A stretch of 64,000 bases of DNA from NCBI GenBank assembly GCA_016720925.1, contig JADKJR010000010.1, positions 94,887-158,886 on the forward strand, written 5' to 3'. This document shows, one piece after another, positions 1 through 8,815 of the stretch. This DNA is from Betaproteobacteria bacterium. GTDB taxonomy: Bacteria > Pseudomonadota > Gammaproteobacteria > Burkholderiales > Usitatibacteraceae. The notes below the pieces were generated by a model, which did not search any database, was not told the origin of the DNA, and was given only the letters and a program-made list of their open reading frames with translations. The position numbers and the translations under genes were made by a program. The first letter of the stretch is position 1; the number at the start of each line of letters is the position of its first letter.

Positions 1-462
1 ATGTGGCACGACGCCTTCCACGATTGAGGCGGCATTGGGTACCTGCATCACCTTCGTAGCGGATTGCGACATGACTGCCGCGGCGGCCTGTGGTTCGATA
101 GACTCTTGGACGGGTGATGGCGATATAGAAGAAGGAGATGAAGATCGCGGCTCCATCGCCGGCGCTAGTGGCGCAATTACCGCCTCGTCGGTCGTCGTCT
201 TTACGGGTGGCGTTGGTGGTACCGGCGACGGTTTCTCCAGCCGGTCCAAGCGCGCGCGAATTTCCTCAAGCGCTTTTTGCGTCAGCGCAAGGCGCTTTTC
301 GAGATCGTTTGACTTGAGCGACTGTCCTGCGGCCTTGCCCTGCTTCGCCAACAGCATGCCCGCCAGCCAGCCGATCACCGCGCCCCATAATGCGCCAGTC
401 CAGCCAAACTTGGATGCGCCGGCGAGCAATCCCAGAATTGAGCCCCAAAGCCACATGGTCAT
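1..462 (-). CDS. DUF2339-family membrane protein, N-terminal part (runs off left edge)
   Basis: The frame is open on the minus strand from ATG at 462 to the window edge, giving 154 residues without a stop. It starts with a hydrophobic glycine-rich segment (about residues 4-35, including LWGAVIGWLAG). A charged coiled-coil-like stretch follows (about 50-75, LEKRLALTQKALEEIRARLD), then a Pro/Ala/Ser-rich linker. This order is typical of the amino end of large DUF2339 predicted multi-pass inner membrane proteins, whose transmembrane core would lie beyond the edge. A second ATG two codons downstream (456) is an equally possible start. The function of the family is unknown. The family call is from memory of its N-terminal architecture, so it is moderate; the reading frame itself is clear. 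Confidence 0.6.
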   Translation of the reverse strand, partial: MTMWLWGSILGLLAGASKFGWTGALWGAVIGWLAGMLLAKQGKAAGQSLKSNDLEKRLALTQKALEEIRARLDRLEKPSPVPPTPPVKTTTDEAVIAPLAPAMEPRSSSPSSISPSPVQESIEPQAAAAVMSQSATKVMQVPNAASIVEGVVPH

Positions 463-485
463 TCCAAATTGAAGTGAAAGACGGC

Positions 486-549
486 TGTCATCCTGAGCGC
501 AGAGAAGGATCTCATTGCAAGCAGATCCTCCGCCGCACTCAGGATGACA
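486..549. repeat. Intergenic inverted repeat, 27-nt imperfect arms
   Basis: TGTCATCCTGAG at 486-497 faces CTCAGGATGACA at 538-549, a perfect 12-bp match. Pairing continues inward with a few mismatches to the AGGATCT/AGATCCT pair, leaving a loop of about 10 nt. It lies between the starts of a leftward gene and the palindromic repeat at 612-672. No T-run follows, so it is better described as a repeat hairpin than as a classical terminator. Similar TCATCCTGAG palindromes are common intergenic repeats in many bacteria. Confidence 0.7.
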
Positions 550-611
550 ACGCTTTGTCGAATTGAAATCATCTATTCTTAAGCAACTGGCTTCAACGTA
601 GAACAACAAAC

Positions 612-672
612 TCACGCACTGGCGCGGCTCCCGGCGCATTTTCGGCCTGAACGCCGCGCCAGTGCTTGACTT
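612..672. repeat. Palindromic intergenic repeat, copy A
   Basis: GCACTGGCGCGGC at 616-628 pairs perfectly with GCCGCGCCAGTGC at 653-665, followed by TTGAC. The same core recurs at 13773, 27936, 32237, 51129 and 56399, with a half copy at 37861 and a diverged copy at 40304. It sits just past the 3' end of the leftward MFS-acyltransferase gene. Confidence 0.85.
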
Positions 673-682
673 TTGATCCCAC

Positions 683-2572
683 TCACTTCCACTCCCCACG
701 AATTTCCGCCACCTTCGCCTGTAACCCTTCCGGCGTCACCACCGCCGGTTGCCACGGCGCATCCACTGCCAGTGCAATGCGCGAAAAGAACCCGCGTGGA
801 TAGCGCATCGCCGTACCTCCCCAGCGCGAGAAAAAGCTGCCCCACAAACCTCGCAGCGCCATCGGAATCACCGGCACCGGCGTGCGTTCGATGATGCGCG
901 TGATGCCTTTCTTGAACGGGTACAGATCTCCGTTGTCAGTGATGCGGCCTTCGGGGAATATGCACACCACTTCGCCGTCCTTCAGATACGCATCAATGCG
1001 TTCATACGCCTGTTCAAGCATCACCGGATCTTCCTTGGCTGAGGCAATCGGAATCGTGCCGGCAGTGCGAAAGACGAAATTCAGCACCGGCACTTTGAAT
1101 ATTCGATGATCCATCACAAATCGCACGGGACGCTGGATGGAACCGCCAATTACCAGCGCATCGACAAAGCTCACGTGATTGCATACCAGCACGCACGGCC
1201 CTTCGTCGGGAATATTCTCCAGGCCCTTCTTTTCGACTTTGTAGAACGTATGAATCAGCATCCAGATGATGAAGCGCATCAGGAATTCGGGCACAAGCTT
1301 GTAGATAAAGAATGCAACGGCGGCATTCATGATCGCAACCGTCAGGAAAAGTTGCGGCAGCGTCAGGCCCGCATGCAATATGGCGGCAGTCAAGCCTGCG
1401 GCAATCACCATGAACAAGGCATTGAGAATATTGTTGGCCGCAATGATGCGCGCCCGAAAACTCGGCTCGGTGCGCGCCTGCATCATCGAGTACAGCGGCA
1501 CGCTGTAGAAACCCGCGAACATGGCCAGCAAGAACAGATCGGCCAGAATCCTCCAGTGGACGCCGACACGAATGAACTCGGCCGCGCCGATCAATGCCGT
1601 CGATTTCATTCCACGCGAAGCGAAATACAAATCCACCGCGAACAGCGTCATGCCGATCGAGCCAAACGGCACCAGGCCGATCTCTATCTTGTGACCCGAC
1701 ATTTTTTCGCACAGCACCGAACCAAGGCCAATGCCCACCGAGAAAGTCGCCAGCAGTAGCGTCACCACCTGCTCATTGCCTGACAGCACTTCCTTGGCAA
1801 AGCCGGTGAATGACGTCAGGAAAATCGAACCAAAAAACCACAACCATGAAATGCCGATCATCGACAGGAACACCACGCGATTGCCGTTGGCAATTTTCAG
1901 GTTTGCCCACGTCTCGGAGACCGGATTCCAGTTGACCTTGAGTTCAGGCACCGGTGCCGGTGACGCCGGGATGAAGCCCGCCGCGACGCGGCCCAACGCA
2001 GCAATGACCAGCGAAACGATGGCAACATAAGTCGGCCCCACACCCGGCATCGCCACCAGCGCGCCGCCCAGCATGGTGCCGAGCAGGATCGCCACGAACG
2101 TGCCCATTTCAACCAGACCATTGCCCCCGGTGAGCTCGGCATTGTCCAGGTGTTGCGGCAGGTAAGCGAACTTGGCCGGGCCGAAGATGGTGGAGTGGCA
2201 ACCCATCAGGAATACGCCGATGAACAGGCACACCGGAATCTGCCAGATGAAGCCGGCGGCGATCACCAGCATGAAAACAATTTCGAGATCCTTGACCAGC
2301 CGCGCGATGGCGGCGCGATCATATTTGTCGGCAAGCTGCCCGGCCGTCGCGGAAAACAGCACGAACGGCAGGATAAACAATCCGCCAATCACCGCGCCGG
2401 CGATCTTCGGATCGAGCCCACCCCACTCCGCGGCGTGATAAGTGGCGAGCACGGTGAAGGCGAACTTGAAAATGTTGTCATTGCCTGCACCCAGAAACTG
2501 CGTCCAGAAAAAAGGCGCAAAACGGCGTTCGGACAACAGCTGGAACTGGCTTTGCGTATGTGGCGTCGACAT
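683..2572 (-). CDS. MFS transporter fused to a 1-acyl-glycerophosphate acyltransferase domain
   Basis: The protein has 629 residues. The first ~425 form a polytopic MFS domain resembling the lysophospholipid transporter LplT, with the cytoplasmic loop GQLADKYDRAAIARL near residue 80. Residues ~440-629 are a PlsC/LPLAT acyltransferase domain with motif I NHVSFVD and motif III FPEGRIT. The AMP-binding domain found in LplT-Aas three-domain fusions is absent. The expected role is flipping lysophospholipids across the inner membrane and re-acylating them on the cytoplasmic side. That is inferred from the two families, not shown here. The gene starts 18 nt after the amidohydrolase gene on the same strand and probably shares the operon led by the ArsR gene. 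Confidence 0.85.
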   Translation of the reverse strand: MSTPHTQSQFQLLSERRFAPFFWTQFLGAGNDNIFKFAFTVLATYHAAEWGGLDPKIAGAVIGGLFILPFVLFSATAGQLADKYDRAAIARLVKDLEIVFMLVIAAGFIWQIPVCLFIGVFLMGCHSTIFGPAKFAYLPQHLDNAELTGGNGLVEMGTFVAILLGTMLGGALVAMPGVGPTYVAIVSLVIAALGRVAAGFIPASPAPVPELKVNWNPVSETWANLKIANGNRVVFLSMIGISWLWFFGSIFLTSFTGFAKEVLSGNEQVVTLLLATFSVGIGLGSVLCEKMSGHKIEIGLVPFGSIGMTLFAVDLYFASRGMKSTALIGAAEFIRVGVHWRILADLFLLAMFAGFYSVPLYSMMQARTEPSFRARIIAANNILNALFMVIAAGLTAAILHAGLTLPQLFLTVAIMNAAVAFFIYKLVPEFLMRFIIWMLIHTFYKVEKKGLENIPDEGPCVLVCNHVSFVDALVIGGSIQRPVRFVMDHRIFKVPVLNFVFRTAGTIPIASAKEDPVMLEQAYERIDAYLKDGEVVCIFPEGRITDNGDLYPFKKGITRIIERTPVPVIPMALRGLWGSFFSRWGGTAMRYPRGFFSRIALAVDAPWQPAVVTPEGLQAKVAEIRGEWK

Positions 2573-2590
2573 TTGCAGGTCTCGCAGGAA

Positions 2591-3832
2591 TCAGATGGAG
2601 ATGCCAGCGCCCGAACGGCGAAATACGCGCGCCGTTTCGAACACAAGGTTGTCGAATCGGTTGCCACCAACTCGCAGGTGCCGCTTGATGATGAAATCGA
2701 ACATCAGCGGATTGTATTCGCGAATTCGCTTTGCATGGGCGCCCACGTCCTTGCCGAGCCAGCCACGATTGACCAGTTCATCGACCGAGAACAGCGGCAT
2801 CACTCCAGGCAGTGGGTAGTCGGAGCCATTGAGTAGCCGCCCGTGCCACTCGGGATGCGCAAGGATTCGGGCAAGATAAGGTGCGCGATTGGTCTGAGGC
2901 AACGCGGAAATATCGCCAAACAGCTGGCCTTCGTAAAGTTTCTCGGCCATGAGTTGCTCGAACAGCGAAAAACTCTCAACGCGTTTCCCGTGCGCGTCGA
3001 GGTCGTCCCCCATGGACGCGCAATGCGCAACGATGACCCTGACGCCGTGCTCCAGCGCACGCCGCAAGCGCAGCGGATTGCCGAAATGCTGCTGATGAGC
3101 GCCCTTCACGGCGCGCTCATGACCGGCATGCGAGATCAGCGGCAGATCGTACTTTGCCAACGCCGCATAGAACGCATCGCATTGCGCCGAGGCGGGGTCC
3201 ATACCCATGGCCGACGGCAGCCACTTGATGGCACATGCACCATCCCGTACCGCCTCGTCGAGAGCCTGCACCGCATCGGCACGATACGGATGGATCGAGG
3301 CGACCCAGATGAAACGGCCATTTTCGCGCTCCGCCACTTTTGCCACATATGCATTAGGCACGTGAAAGGCGGTGCTTGCTTTCATCTCCCTGCCGCCCGC
3401 CAAATACGCCTGATCAAACGCAAACAGCATGGACCGAAATCCGTTGGGAAACTCATTCATGAGCGCCGTAAGCCGCGACACGTAGTCCTCATCAACACGT
3501 CCGGCCACTTCATCCACGCAGGCCGCGTTGAGAAAGAATTTGCGTTGCAAGAATTGTTTTGGATAGAGCACCGAATGCAACTTCGGGCTGATCCAGCAGC
3601 CGCTACCGGAGTCTCCGGTACCCAGAAGGTGCGCATGACAGTCCCACACCTCGCTCGCGTTCAACCCTGAAAATGCGGCCTGGGTCAGGTCGTGATTCAG
3701 GAGCGAATCTGGCAGCGGCGTCCGGCATGGATTGATCAGTCCAGCATCCACATCCAGACCAAATGAGAAGCTCTTTGCCGCGCCCGAGATGCAGCACAGG
3801 CATAGTCCGCCTAGAAAGTCCCTGCGTTCCAT
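2591..3832 (-). CDS. Tat-exported amidohydrolase-family (TIM-barrel) protein
   Basis: The start at 3832 is chosen because AGGAG lies 6-8 nt upstream and the product opens with a twin-arginine signal (MERRDFLGGLCLCC). A longer in-frame start at 3859 would bury that signal. The mature part carries an amidohydrolase_2-like metal-binding pattern: WDCHAHL near the amino end, ISHAGHE and IVAHCAS in the middle, and NGSDYPL toward the end. These fit metal ligands of a TIM-barrel hydrolase or decarboxylase. The substrate is unknown. About 413 residues is longer than typical cytosolic members, in line with an export leader. The gene lies between the ArsR gene (53 nt upstream) and the MFS-acyltransferase gene (18 nt downstream), so it is probably co-transcribed with both. 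Confidence 0.75.
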   Translation of the reverse strand: MERRDFLGGLCLCCISGAAKSFSFGLDVDAGLINPCRTPLPDSLLNHDLTQAAFSGLNASEVWDCHAHLLGTGDSGSGCWISPKLHSVLYPKQFLQRKFFLNAACVDEVAGRVDEDYVSRLTALMNEFPNGFRSMLFAFDQAYLAGGREMKASTAFHVPNAYVAKVAERENGRFIWVASIHPYRADAVQALDEAVRDGACAIKWLPSAMGMDPASAQCDAFYAALAKYDLPLISHAGHERAVKGAHQQHFGNPLRLRRALEHGVRVIVAHCASMGDDLDAHGKRVESFSLFEQLMAEKLYEGQLFGDISALPQTNRAPYLARILAHPEWHGRLLNGSDYPLPGVMPLFSVDELVNRGWLGKDVGAHAKRIREYNPLMFDFIIKRHLRVGGNRFDNLVFETARVFRRSGAGISI

Positions 3833-3885
3833 GGCAACTCCTTGCAACCATATAACCAATTATTTAGACATAAAGGGCAAAAAAA

Positions 3886-4194
3886 TTATTGCGTCTTCAG
3901 GTAATCCATCACCGCCACCAGCGAATCCCTGACTTGTTTCTTGTTTACCCAGAAATACACTTCCTTGCCGATCTTCTCACTTTCCAGCACCCCCGCTTCG
4001 CGCAGGACCTTCAGGTGATGGGAGACCGCCGAACGGGAGAGCGTCGAGACTTCGACCACCTGACCCACATTCAATCTTTCGCCCGGCTCGAAAGTCAGCA
4101 GGATGCGCTGGCGATGTTCATCTCCCAACGCGGTAAAAACCCGGGAAATATTCTTCCAGGCGGCGGGTATGGCCTTGGTGTAATCGCGATTCAT
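3886..4194 (-). CDS. ArsR/SmtB-family winged-helix transcriptional regulator
   Basis: The 102-residue product has the ArsR fold, including ALGDEHRQRILL and the recognition region STLSRSAVSHHLKVLREAGV followed by a wing (KIGKEVYFWV). The metal-binding ELCVCDL-type motif of arsenic and cadmium sensors is absent, so the signal is unknown. I prefer ATG 4194 over the upstream ATG 4242 because a good sigma70 promoter (-35 at 4224-4229, -10 at 4201-4206) overlaps the region between the two. Transcription would then begin at or near the ATG itself, giving a leaderless message. A 6-bp inverted repeat overlaps the -10 and suggests autoregulation. Two downstream genes on the same strand are probable co-operonic targets. 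Confidence 0.85.
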   Translation of the reverse strand: MNRDYTKAIPAAWKNISRVFTALGDEHRQRILLTFEPGERLNVGQVVEVSTLSRSAVSHHLKVLREAGVLESEKIGKEVYFWVNKKQVRDSLVAVMDYLKTQ

Positions 4195-4229
4195 AACTAC
4201 ATTCTTGGTTATGTGGTTGCGTTTGTCAA
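4192..4229 (-). promoter_or_regulatory. arsR promoter with overlapping inverted-repeat operator
   Basis: On the minus strand, TTGACA (4229-4224) is followed after 17 nt by AAGAAT (4206-4201). An inverted repeat CATAAC-N10-GTTATG (4192-4213) covers the -10 and the start codon at 4194. The position is right for repression by the encoded ArsR protein. An ATAAC half-site also occurs near 3853, just upstream of the amidohydrolase gene. Confidence 0.6.
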
Positions 4230-4446
4230 GCTTTTCCTGCAATCGCTATTGAAATGCGTCGGCTCAAATGGGAGTCAGCGCTGCCAACCTTCCCCGGCGC
4301 CCGCTATGACCGTGATAAAATTGCATCGCAATAACTTAACCGGAAACAAGTCATTTCGATCCCCCGGCAGCGCCCCTCCCCTGTCAACTCTCAAATAGCG
4401 TGGCGCATCAATATGCGACACCACGCCCGCCTCAGGTGAAACAATC

Positions 4447-6723
4447 ATGCATGATGATTTGAAACGTAGCGCCCTTGACTATCACCGCTATCCGGTGCCG
4501 GGCAAAATTGAAATCGCCCCCACAAAACCACTCGCGACCCAGCGCGATCTGGGGCTGGCTTACACACCGGGCGTCGCCGCCGTATGCGAAGCGATTGTCG
4601 AGAAACCCGCCGAAGCCCGCAACCTGACCGCGCGCGGCAATCTGGTGGCGGTAATTACCAATGGCACCGCCGTGCTGGGGCTGGGCAACATCGGCCCACT
4701 GGCCGCCAAGCCGGTGATGGAAGGCAAAGCGGTACTGTTCAAAAAATTCGCCGGCATCGACGTGTTCGACATTGAAGTCAACGAGCACGATCCAGACAAG
4801 CTGGTTGATATCATCGCTTCGCTCGAACCCACTTTCGGCGGTATCAATCTCGAAGACATCAAGGCGCCCGAGTGTTTCTACGTGGAGAAGAAACTGCGCG
4901 CACGGATGAAAATCCCCGTCTTCCATGACGACCAGCACGGCACGGCCATCATCGTCGGCGCGGCCATCGTCAATGGCCTGAAGGTGGTTGGCAAGGACAT
5001 TTCCCAGGTAAAGCTGGTGTCCTCGGGCGCCGGTGCCGCGGCGCTCGCCTGCCTGGACATGCTGGTGGCGCTCGGGATGAAGATGTCCAATATCTGGGTC
5101 ACGGACATTGCGGGCATGGTTTATCAGGGCCGCAAGGAAGAGATGGACCCAAACAAGGAACGTTACGCCAAGGACACACCGGCCCGCACACTCGGCGAAG
5201 TAATCGACGGCGCCGACGTATTCCTGGGCCTTTCTGCTGGCGGCGTGTTGAAGCCGGACATGGTTAAGCGCATGGGAAAGCGGCCGCTGATCTTCGCGCT
5301 AGCGAACCCGACGCCGGAAATCCTGCCCGAGCAGATTCGCGAAGTACGCGACGACGCTGTCATCGGGACGGGCCGCTCGGATTACCCGAACCAGATTAAC
5401 AACGTACTCTGTTTTCCGTTCATTTTTCGTGGCGCGCTCGACGTTGGCGCCACCACCATTAACGAAGCGATGAAACTTGCAGCAGTGCACGCGATTGCCG
5501 ACTTGGCACAGATCGAGCAATCCGATATCGTCGCCATGGCCTACGGCGAGACCAGTTCCGGCTTTGGCGAGGAATACCTCATTCCCAAACCCTTTGATCC
5601 GCGCCTGATTGCCAAGGTCGCCCCTGCCGTTGCAAAGGCGGCCATGGATAGCGGCGTCGCCACCAGTCCGATTACCGACTGGCCTGCCTACATGCAGCGC
5701 CTGGATGAATTTGTCTATCCAACCGGCCTCATCATGAAGCCGGTATTTTTCAAGGCCCGGCAGGCGCCGAAGCGCGTGGTCTTCGCCGAGGGCGAGGATG
5801 AGCGGGTCTTGCATGCCGTTCAGTTTGTGGTCGACGAAAAAATTGCCCGGCCGATTCTGATTGGCCGGCCGGCGGTACTTCAAAAGCGCATCGAAAAATT
5901 TGCACTGCGCCTGAAGGCAGGGATCGATTTCGACGTTGTGAATCCGGAATTCGACGAGCGCTATCGCGACTACTGGCAGGAATACTACCGGCTGACCCAG
6001 CGGCGCGGCGTATCGCAGACCTATGCCAAAATCGAAATGCGCCGGCGCCTGACGCTGATCGGCGCGATGATGATGCACAAAGGCGATGCCGACGCCATGC
6101 TATGCGGCTCGTTTGGTACGCACGGCCTGCATCTGCATTATGTGGATCAGGTCATTGGCCGCCGCAAGGGCGTCAAGAATTACTATGCGATGAACGGGCT
6201 GATGCTTCCCAAGCAGACGGTGTTCATTTGTGATACCTACGTCAATCACGATCCGACTCCGGAACAGATTGCCGAGATGACTCTACTCGCCGCGGAAGTT
6301 GTCAGCCGATTCGGCCTGATTCCGAGAGCAGCACTACTGTCCCATTCCAGCTTCGGTACCTCCGATGCGCCATCCGCGGTAAAAATGCGCGATGCGCTGG
6401 CATTGATCAGGAGCCAGGCGCCGGACCTGCAAATCGAAGGTGAAATGCATGGTGACGCGGCACTGTCCGAAGAAGTGCGCAACTCAGTGTTTCCGGATTC
6501 GCGACTTCGGGGCGAAGCCAACTTGCTGATCATGCCCACGATGGACGCCGCCAATATTGCCTTTAATCTGCTGAAGACGGCCGCAGGCGGCGGCATCACT
6601 GTCGGCCCCATTCTCCTGGGCGCTGCCATGCCGGTGCACATCGTCACGCCGACCGCCACAGTGCGACGCATTATCAACATGACCGCGCTCGCCGTGGTGG
6701 ATGCGCAGACGGGGCAAAAATAG
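4447..6723 (+). CDS. maeB: NADP-dependent malic enzyme with phosphotransacetylase-like C-terminal domain
   Basis: The 758-residue protein matches the MaeB layout. An N-terminal malic enzyme domain carries AYTPGVAAVCEAI, FHDDQHGTAIIVGAA and the nucleotide-binding VSSGAGAAALACL. A PTA-like domain (~430-758) carries VVFAEGEDERVL and ITVGPILLGAAMPVHI. It catalyses oxidative decarboxylation of malate to pyruvate with NADP+ reduction in the cytosol. The PTA-like domain is generally regulatory (acetyl-CoA sensitive) in this family. AGGTGA about 9 nt upstream supports the ATG. It is transcribed away from the ArsR operon, with a VOC gene and an LD-carboxypeptidase gene close behind. Confidence 0.95.
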   Translation: MHDDLKRSALDYHRYPVPGKIEIAPTKPLATQRDLGLAYTPGVAAVCEAIVEKPAEARNLTARGNLVAVITNGTAVLGLGNIGPLAAKPVMEGKAVLFKKFAGIDVFDIEVNEHDPDKLVDIIASLEPTFGGINLEDIKAPECFYVEKKLRARMKIPVFHDDQHGTAIIVGAAIVNGLKVVGKDISQVKLVSSGAGAAALACLDMLVALGMKMSNIWVTDIAGMVYQGRKEEMDPNKERYAKDTPARTLGEVIDGADVFLGLSAGGVLKPDMVKRMGKRPLIFALANPTPEILPEQIREVRDDAVIGTGRSDYPNQINNVLCFPFIFRGALDVGATTINEAMKLAAVHAIADLAQIEQSDIVAMAYGETSSGFGEEYLIPKPFDPRLIAKVAPAVAKAAMDSGVATSPITDWPAYMQRLDEFVYPTGLIMKPVFFKARQAPKRVVFAEGEDERVLHAVQFVVDEKIARPILIGRPAVLQKRIEKFALRLKAGIDFDVVNPEFDERYRDYWQEYYRLTQRRGVSQTYAKIEMRRRLTLIGAMMMHKGDADAMLCGSFGTHGLHLHYVDQVIGRRKGVKNYYAMNGLMLPKQTVFICDTYVNHDPTPEQIAEMTLLAAEVVSRFGLIPRAALLSHSSFGTSDAPSAVKMRDALALIRSQAPDLQIEGEMHGDAALSEEVRNSVFPDSRLRGEANLLIMPTMDAANIAFNLLKTAAGGGITVGPILLGAAMPVHIVTPTATVRRIINMTALAVVDAQTGQK

Positions 6724-6731
6724 GGCCTCAC

Positions 6732-7124
6732 TTGTCCGATCGCTTTCATCATTTCTTCATTGCCCAGAAGGATTTCGACGCTTCGCTGATGTTCTATCGT
6801 GACACGCTGGGCGGGAAAATGATGAGCGAATGGACCGACAATTTCGGCAAGCGTGGCGCGCAGCTTTCCGGCGGCGGCATCAAAGTGGTCATCGCGGAAG
6901 AGCACGGTGCGATGGAAATGCGCGACATCGCGGCCAAGGCCCATGCACACTCAGCGACCTTGCATCTCGATATCCACGATCCCAACGCCCGCTTTGCACA
7001 AATCCCCGCTGGGAACCATGTTGTCATCCCGCCAGAAGATAACAATCGAGGAAGGCGATGGTTCGTTGTGAAGGATCCGGATGGCAACCTGATTGCCTTC
7101 AACGAAATGCGGCAGAAATCTTGA
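6732..7124 (+). CDS. VOC-superfamily (glyoxalase/dioxygenase-like) protein
   Basis: The 130-residue product has a single vicinal-oxygen-chelate domain: an opening beta-alpha unit with DFDASLMFYRDTLGGKM and a closing VVKDPDGNLIAF, the usual end of these domains. The start appears to be TTG at 6732, eight bases after the maeB stop; no ATG precedes the conserved first strand. The substrate cannot be inferred. Its stop overlaps the region of the next gene, so these three genes may be translated from one transcript. Confidence 0.75.
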   Translation: MSDRFHHFFIAQKDFDASLMFYRDTLGGKMMSEWTDNFGKRGAQLSGGGIKVVIAEEHGAMEMRDIAAKAHAHSATLHLDIHDPNARFAQIPAGNHVVIPPEDNNRGRRWFVVKDPDGNLIAFNEMRQKS

Positions 7125-7141
7125 AAACTGGCGGATACCAC

Positions 7142-8074
7142 GTGCCGCGCCCGCTGTTGCCGGGCGGAACGATCGGCCTGTTTGCGCCTTCGGGCGTGAT
7201 CAACGTGGCCCGGCACGAGAAATCCGTGGCGTATTTGCAATCGTTGGGCTTCAAGATCGTCGTCGCGGCCGATGCCGCCGCCGAGTACCGTTATTTTGCC
7301 GGTACCGATGTACAGCGGCTGGCCAGTTTTCACCAGATGCTCGCCGATACCACCATTGACGCGATGATGATGATTCGTGGAGGCTATGGCTGGTCGCGGT
7401 TACTGCATCGTATCGACTGGAACCTGGTCGCCTCGGCACGGAAGACGATGGTTGGATTCAGCGATTTCACCGCGCTCAATCTGGCGGCGCTGGCGAAAAG
7501 CAGATTGATTACCTTTGCCGGCCCCGGTGCCGCGATCGACTTTGGCGGCGCGGAAGATGCCGTCGAGGTACAGGCCGATCACGCTTTTATGGAAGCGCAC
7601 TGCTGGCCCGCATTGCGTGGCGAACCGGTGCATGCCGGCCCGTTCGATTCTCGACACACATACCCTTCGCAAACGATGACCGGCCCGCTTTGGGGCAACA
7701 ACCTGTCGCTACTCGCGCACCTCGTGGGTTCGCCCTACCTACCCGCCAATGAAGGCGGCATCTTATTCCTCGAGGAAATCGACGAGCAACCGTACGCAAT
7801 AGAACGCATGTGCCTGCAACTTTTCCATGCCGGCATCCTGCAAACACAACAAGCGATTATCCTCGGCGACTTTACCAATTGCGAGCCCGAAGCGGGCCGC
7901 CTTCCGTATTCAATGGAACATGTCATTGAAACGCTCCGCGAGTTGCTGCCGATCCCAGTTCTGACCGGCCTGCCGTTTGGACATGTGGCGAAAAAACTGA
8001 CGCTGCCTTTCGGGGCGCCGGCTCGCCTGACAATTCACGAAGGCGGCTTTTCTCTCGAATTAAATCCCGGCTAA
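7142..8074 (+). CDS. ldcA: LD-carboxypeptidase (peptidase family S66, LdcA-like)
   Basis: The enzyme removes the terminal D-alanine from murein tetrapeptides during cytoplasmic cell-wall recycling. The GTG at 7142 is preferred because GGCGGA lies about 6 nt upstream and the product then begins at the conserved LLPGGTIGLFAPSG strand; TTG at 7121 is an alternative. Key features are RGGYGWSRLL (substrate loop), GFSDFT (nucleophile Ser107), FLEEIDEQPYAIERM (Glu of the triad) and GHVAKKLTLPFG (His). Its length of 310 residues fits the family. Its stop codon overlaps that of the convergent GDT1-family gene. Confidence 0.88.
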   Translation: MPRPLLPGGTIGLFAPSGVINVARHEKSVAYLQSLGFKIVVAADAAAEYRYFAGTDVQRLASFHQMLADTTIDAMMMIRGGYGWSRLLHRIDWNLVASARKTMVGFSDFTALNLAALAKSRLITFAGPGAAIDFGGAEDAVEVQADHAFMEAHCWPALRGEPVHAGPFDSRHTYPSQTMTGPLWGNNLSLLAHLVGSPYLPANEGGILFLEEIDEQPYAIERMCLQLFHAGILQTQQAIILGDFTNCEPEAGRLPYSMEHVIETLRELLPIPVLTGLPFGHVAKKLTLPFGAPARLTIHEGGFSLELNPG

Positions 8075-8637
8075 CCAAACGAAACGCCCATCAGCACCAC
8101 CACACCCAGCGTCGCGAAGATGCCTGCGGCAATGATGCGAATCAACCTGAGCGGCAGTTTCGGAGCGGCCTTTTCGCCCAGAATGACTGCGGGAATATCG
8201 GCAATCAGCATCCCGAGGGTCGTGCCCGCCACCACCTGAATCAGATCCGGATACCTGGCGGCCAGTGCTACCGTCGCCAACTGCGTTTTGTCGCCAATTT
8301 CGGCGAGGAAAAAAGTTACAAACGTCAACGCAAACACACCGTACACGGATTGGGCCTTGGGCTCGTCATCGAGCGTATCCGGCTTCAACGCCCACAGCGC
8401 AATACCGATGAACGACAGGCCAAGCAGCCAGCGCAACAATTCTGGACTGAGGGACGCACGTATCAGTTCGCCCAGTATTCCCGCCAGGCCGTGGTTGAGC
8501 ACCGTTGCAAAAAAAATGCCCAGAATGATTGGCACGGGCCGCCGAAAGCGAGCCGCGAGCAACAGCGCGAGCAATTGGGTTTTGTCACCGATCTCTCCGA
8601 CGGCAACTACCAGCGTTGAAACAAGAAAAGCATCCAT
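8071..8637 (-). CDS. TMEM165/GDT1 (UPF0016) family divalent-cation exporter, probably Mn2+
   Basis: The 188-residue membrane protein contains two copies of the hallmark motif EIGDKTQ (residues 15-21 and again in the second half), each starting a three-helix repeat. This family exports Mn2+ (MneA in Vibrio) or exchanges Ca2+/Mn2+ for protons. A role in manganese export is supported by the yybP-ykoY riboswitch in its leader. ATG 8637 is chosen because the product then starts directly with the first conserved helix and GGAAT lies about 8 nt upstream; longer in-frame extensions would run through the riboswitch. Confidence 0.9.
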   Translation of the reverse strand: MDAFLVSTLVVAVGEIGDKTQLLALLLAARFRRPVPIILGIFFATVLNHGLAGILGELIRASLSPELLRWLLGLSFIGIALWALKPDTLDDEPKAQSVYGVFALTFVTFFLAEIGDKTQLATVALAARYPDLIQVVAGTTLGMLIADIPAVILGEKAAPKLPLRLIRIIAAGIFATLGVVVLMGVSFG

Positions 8638-8650
8638 GCGGGATTCCAGC

Positions 8651-8695
8651 GAGCCGGACGAAAATGACAAATGACATGCAATATCCGTCCGGCTC
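8651..8695 (-). promoter_or_regulatory. Hairpin between riboswitch aptamer and start codon (expression platform)
   Basis: GAGCCGGACG pairs perfectly with CGTCCGGCTC (8651-8660 with 8686-8695), giving a 10-bp GC-rich stem. It ends only a few bases before the GGAAT ribosome-binding site of the exporter gene. No U-run follows, so control of translation initiation is more likely than transcription termination. Confidence 0.55.
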
Positions 8696-8707
8696 CGAAC
8701 GACATCG

Positions 8708-8815
8708 CATGCCAAAAGTCTCGCCAAACCGCTGGGCTGATTACGCCATGGCACGAGGCCAAGTATGTTGACGTAATCCCCTCCATTGCGGAGGGAGGCT
8801 ACTCCCTGATGACAA
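8708..8815 (-). ncRNA. yybP-ykoY manganese riboswitch
   Basis: Read on the minus strand, the leader contains the conserved pieces of this aptamer in order: GGGAGTAGCC, a GC-rich hairpin (CCTCCCTCC...GGAGGGG), TTACGTCAACATACTTGG, then CATGGCGTAATCAGC and GGCGAGAC near the 3' end. The complementary TTACG/CGTAA pairing closes the second helix. Known members sense Mn2+ and turn on exporters such as mntP and GDT1/UPF0016 genes, which matches the gene directly downstream. Confidence 0.9.
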
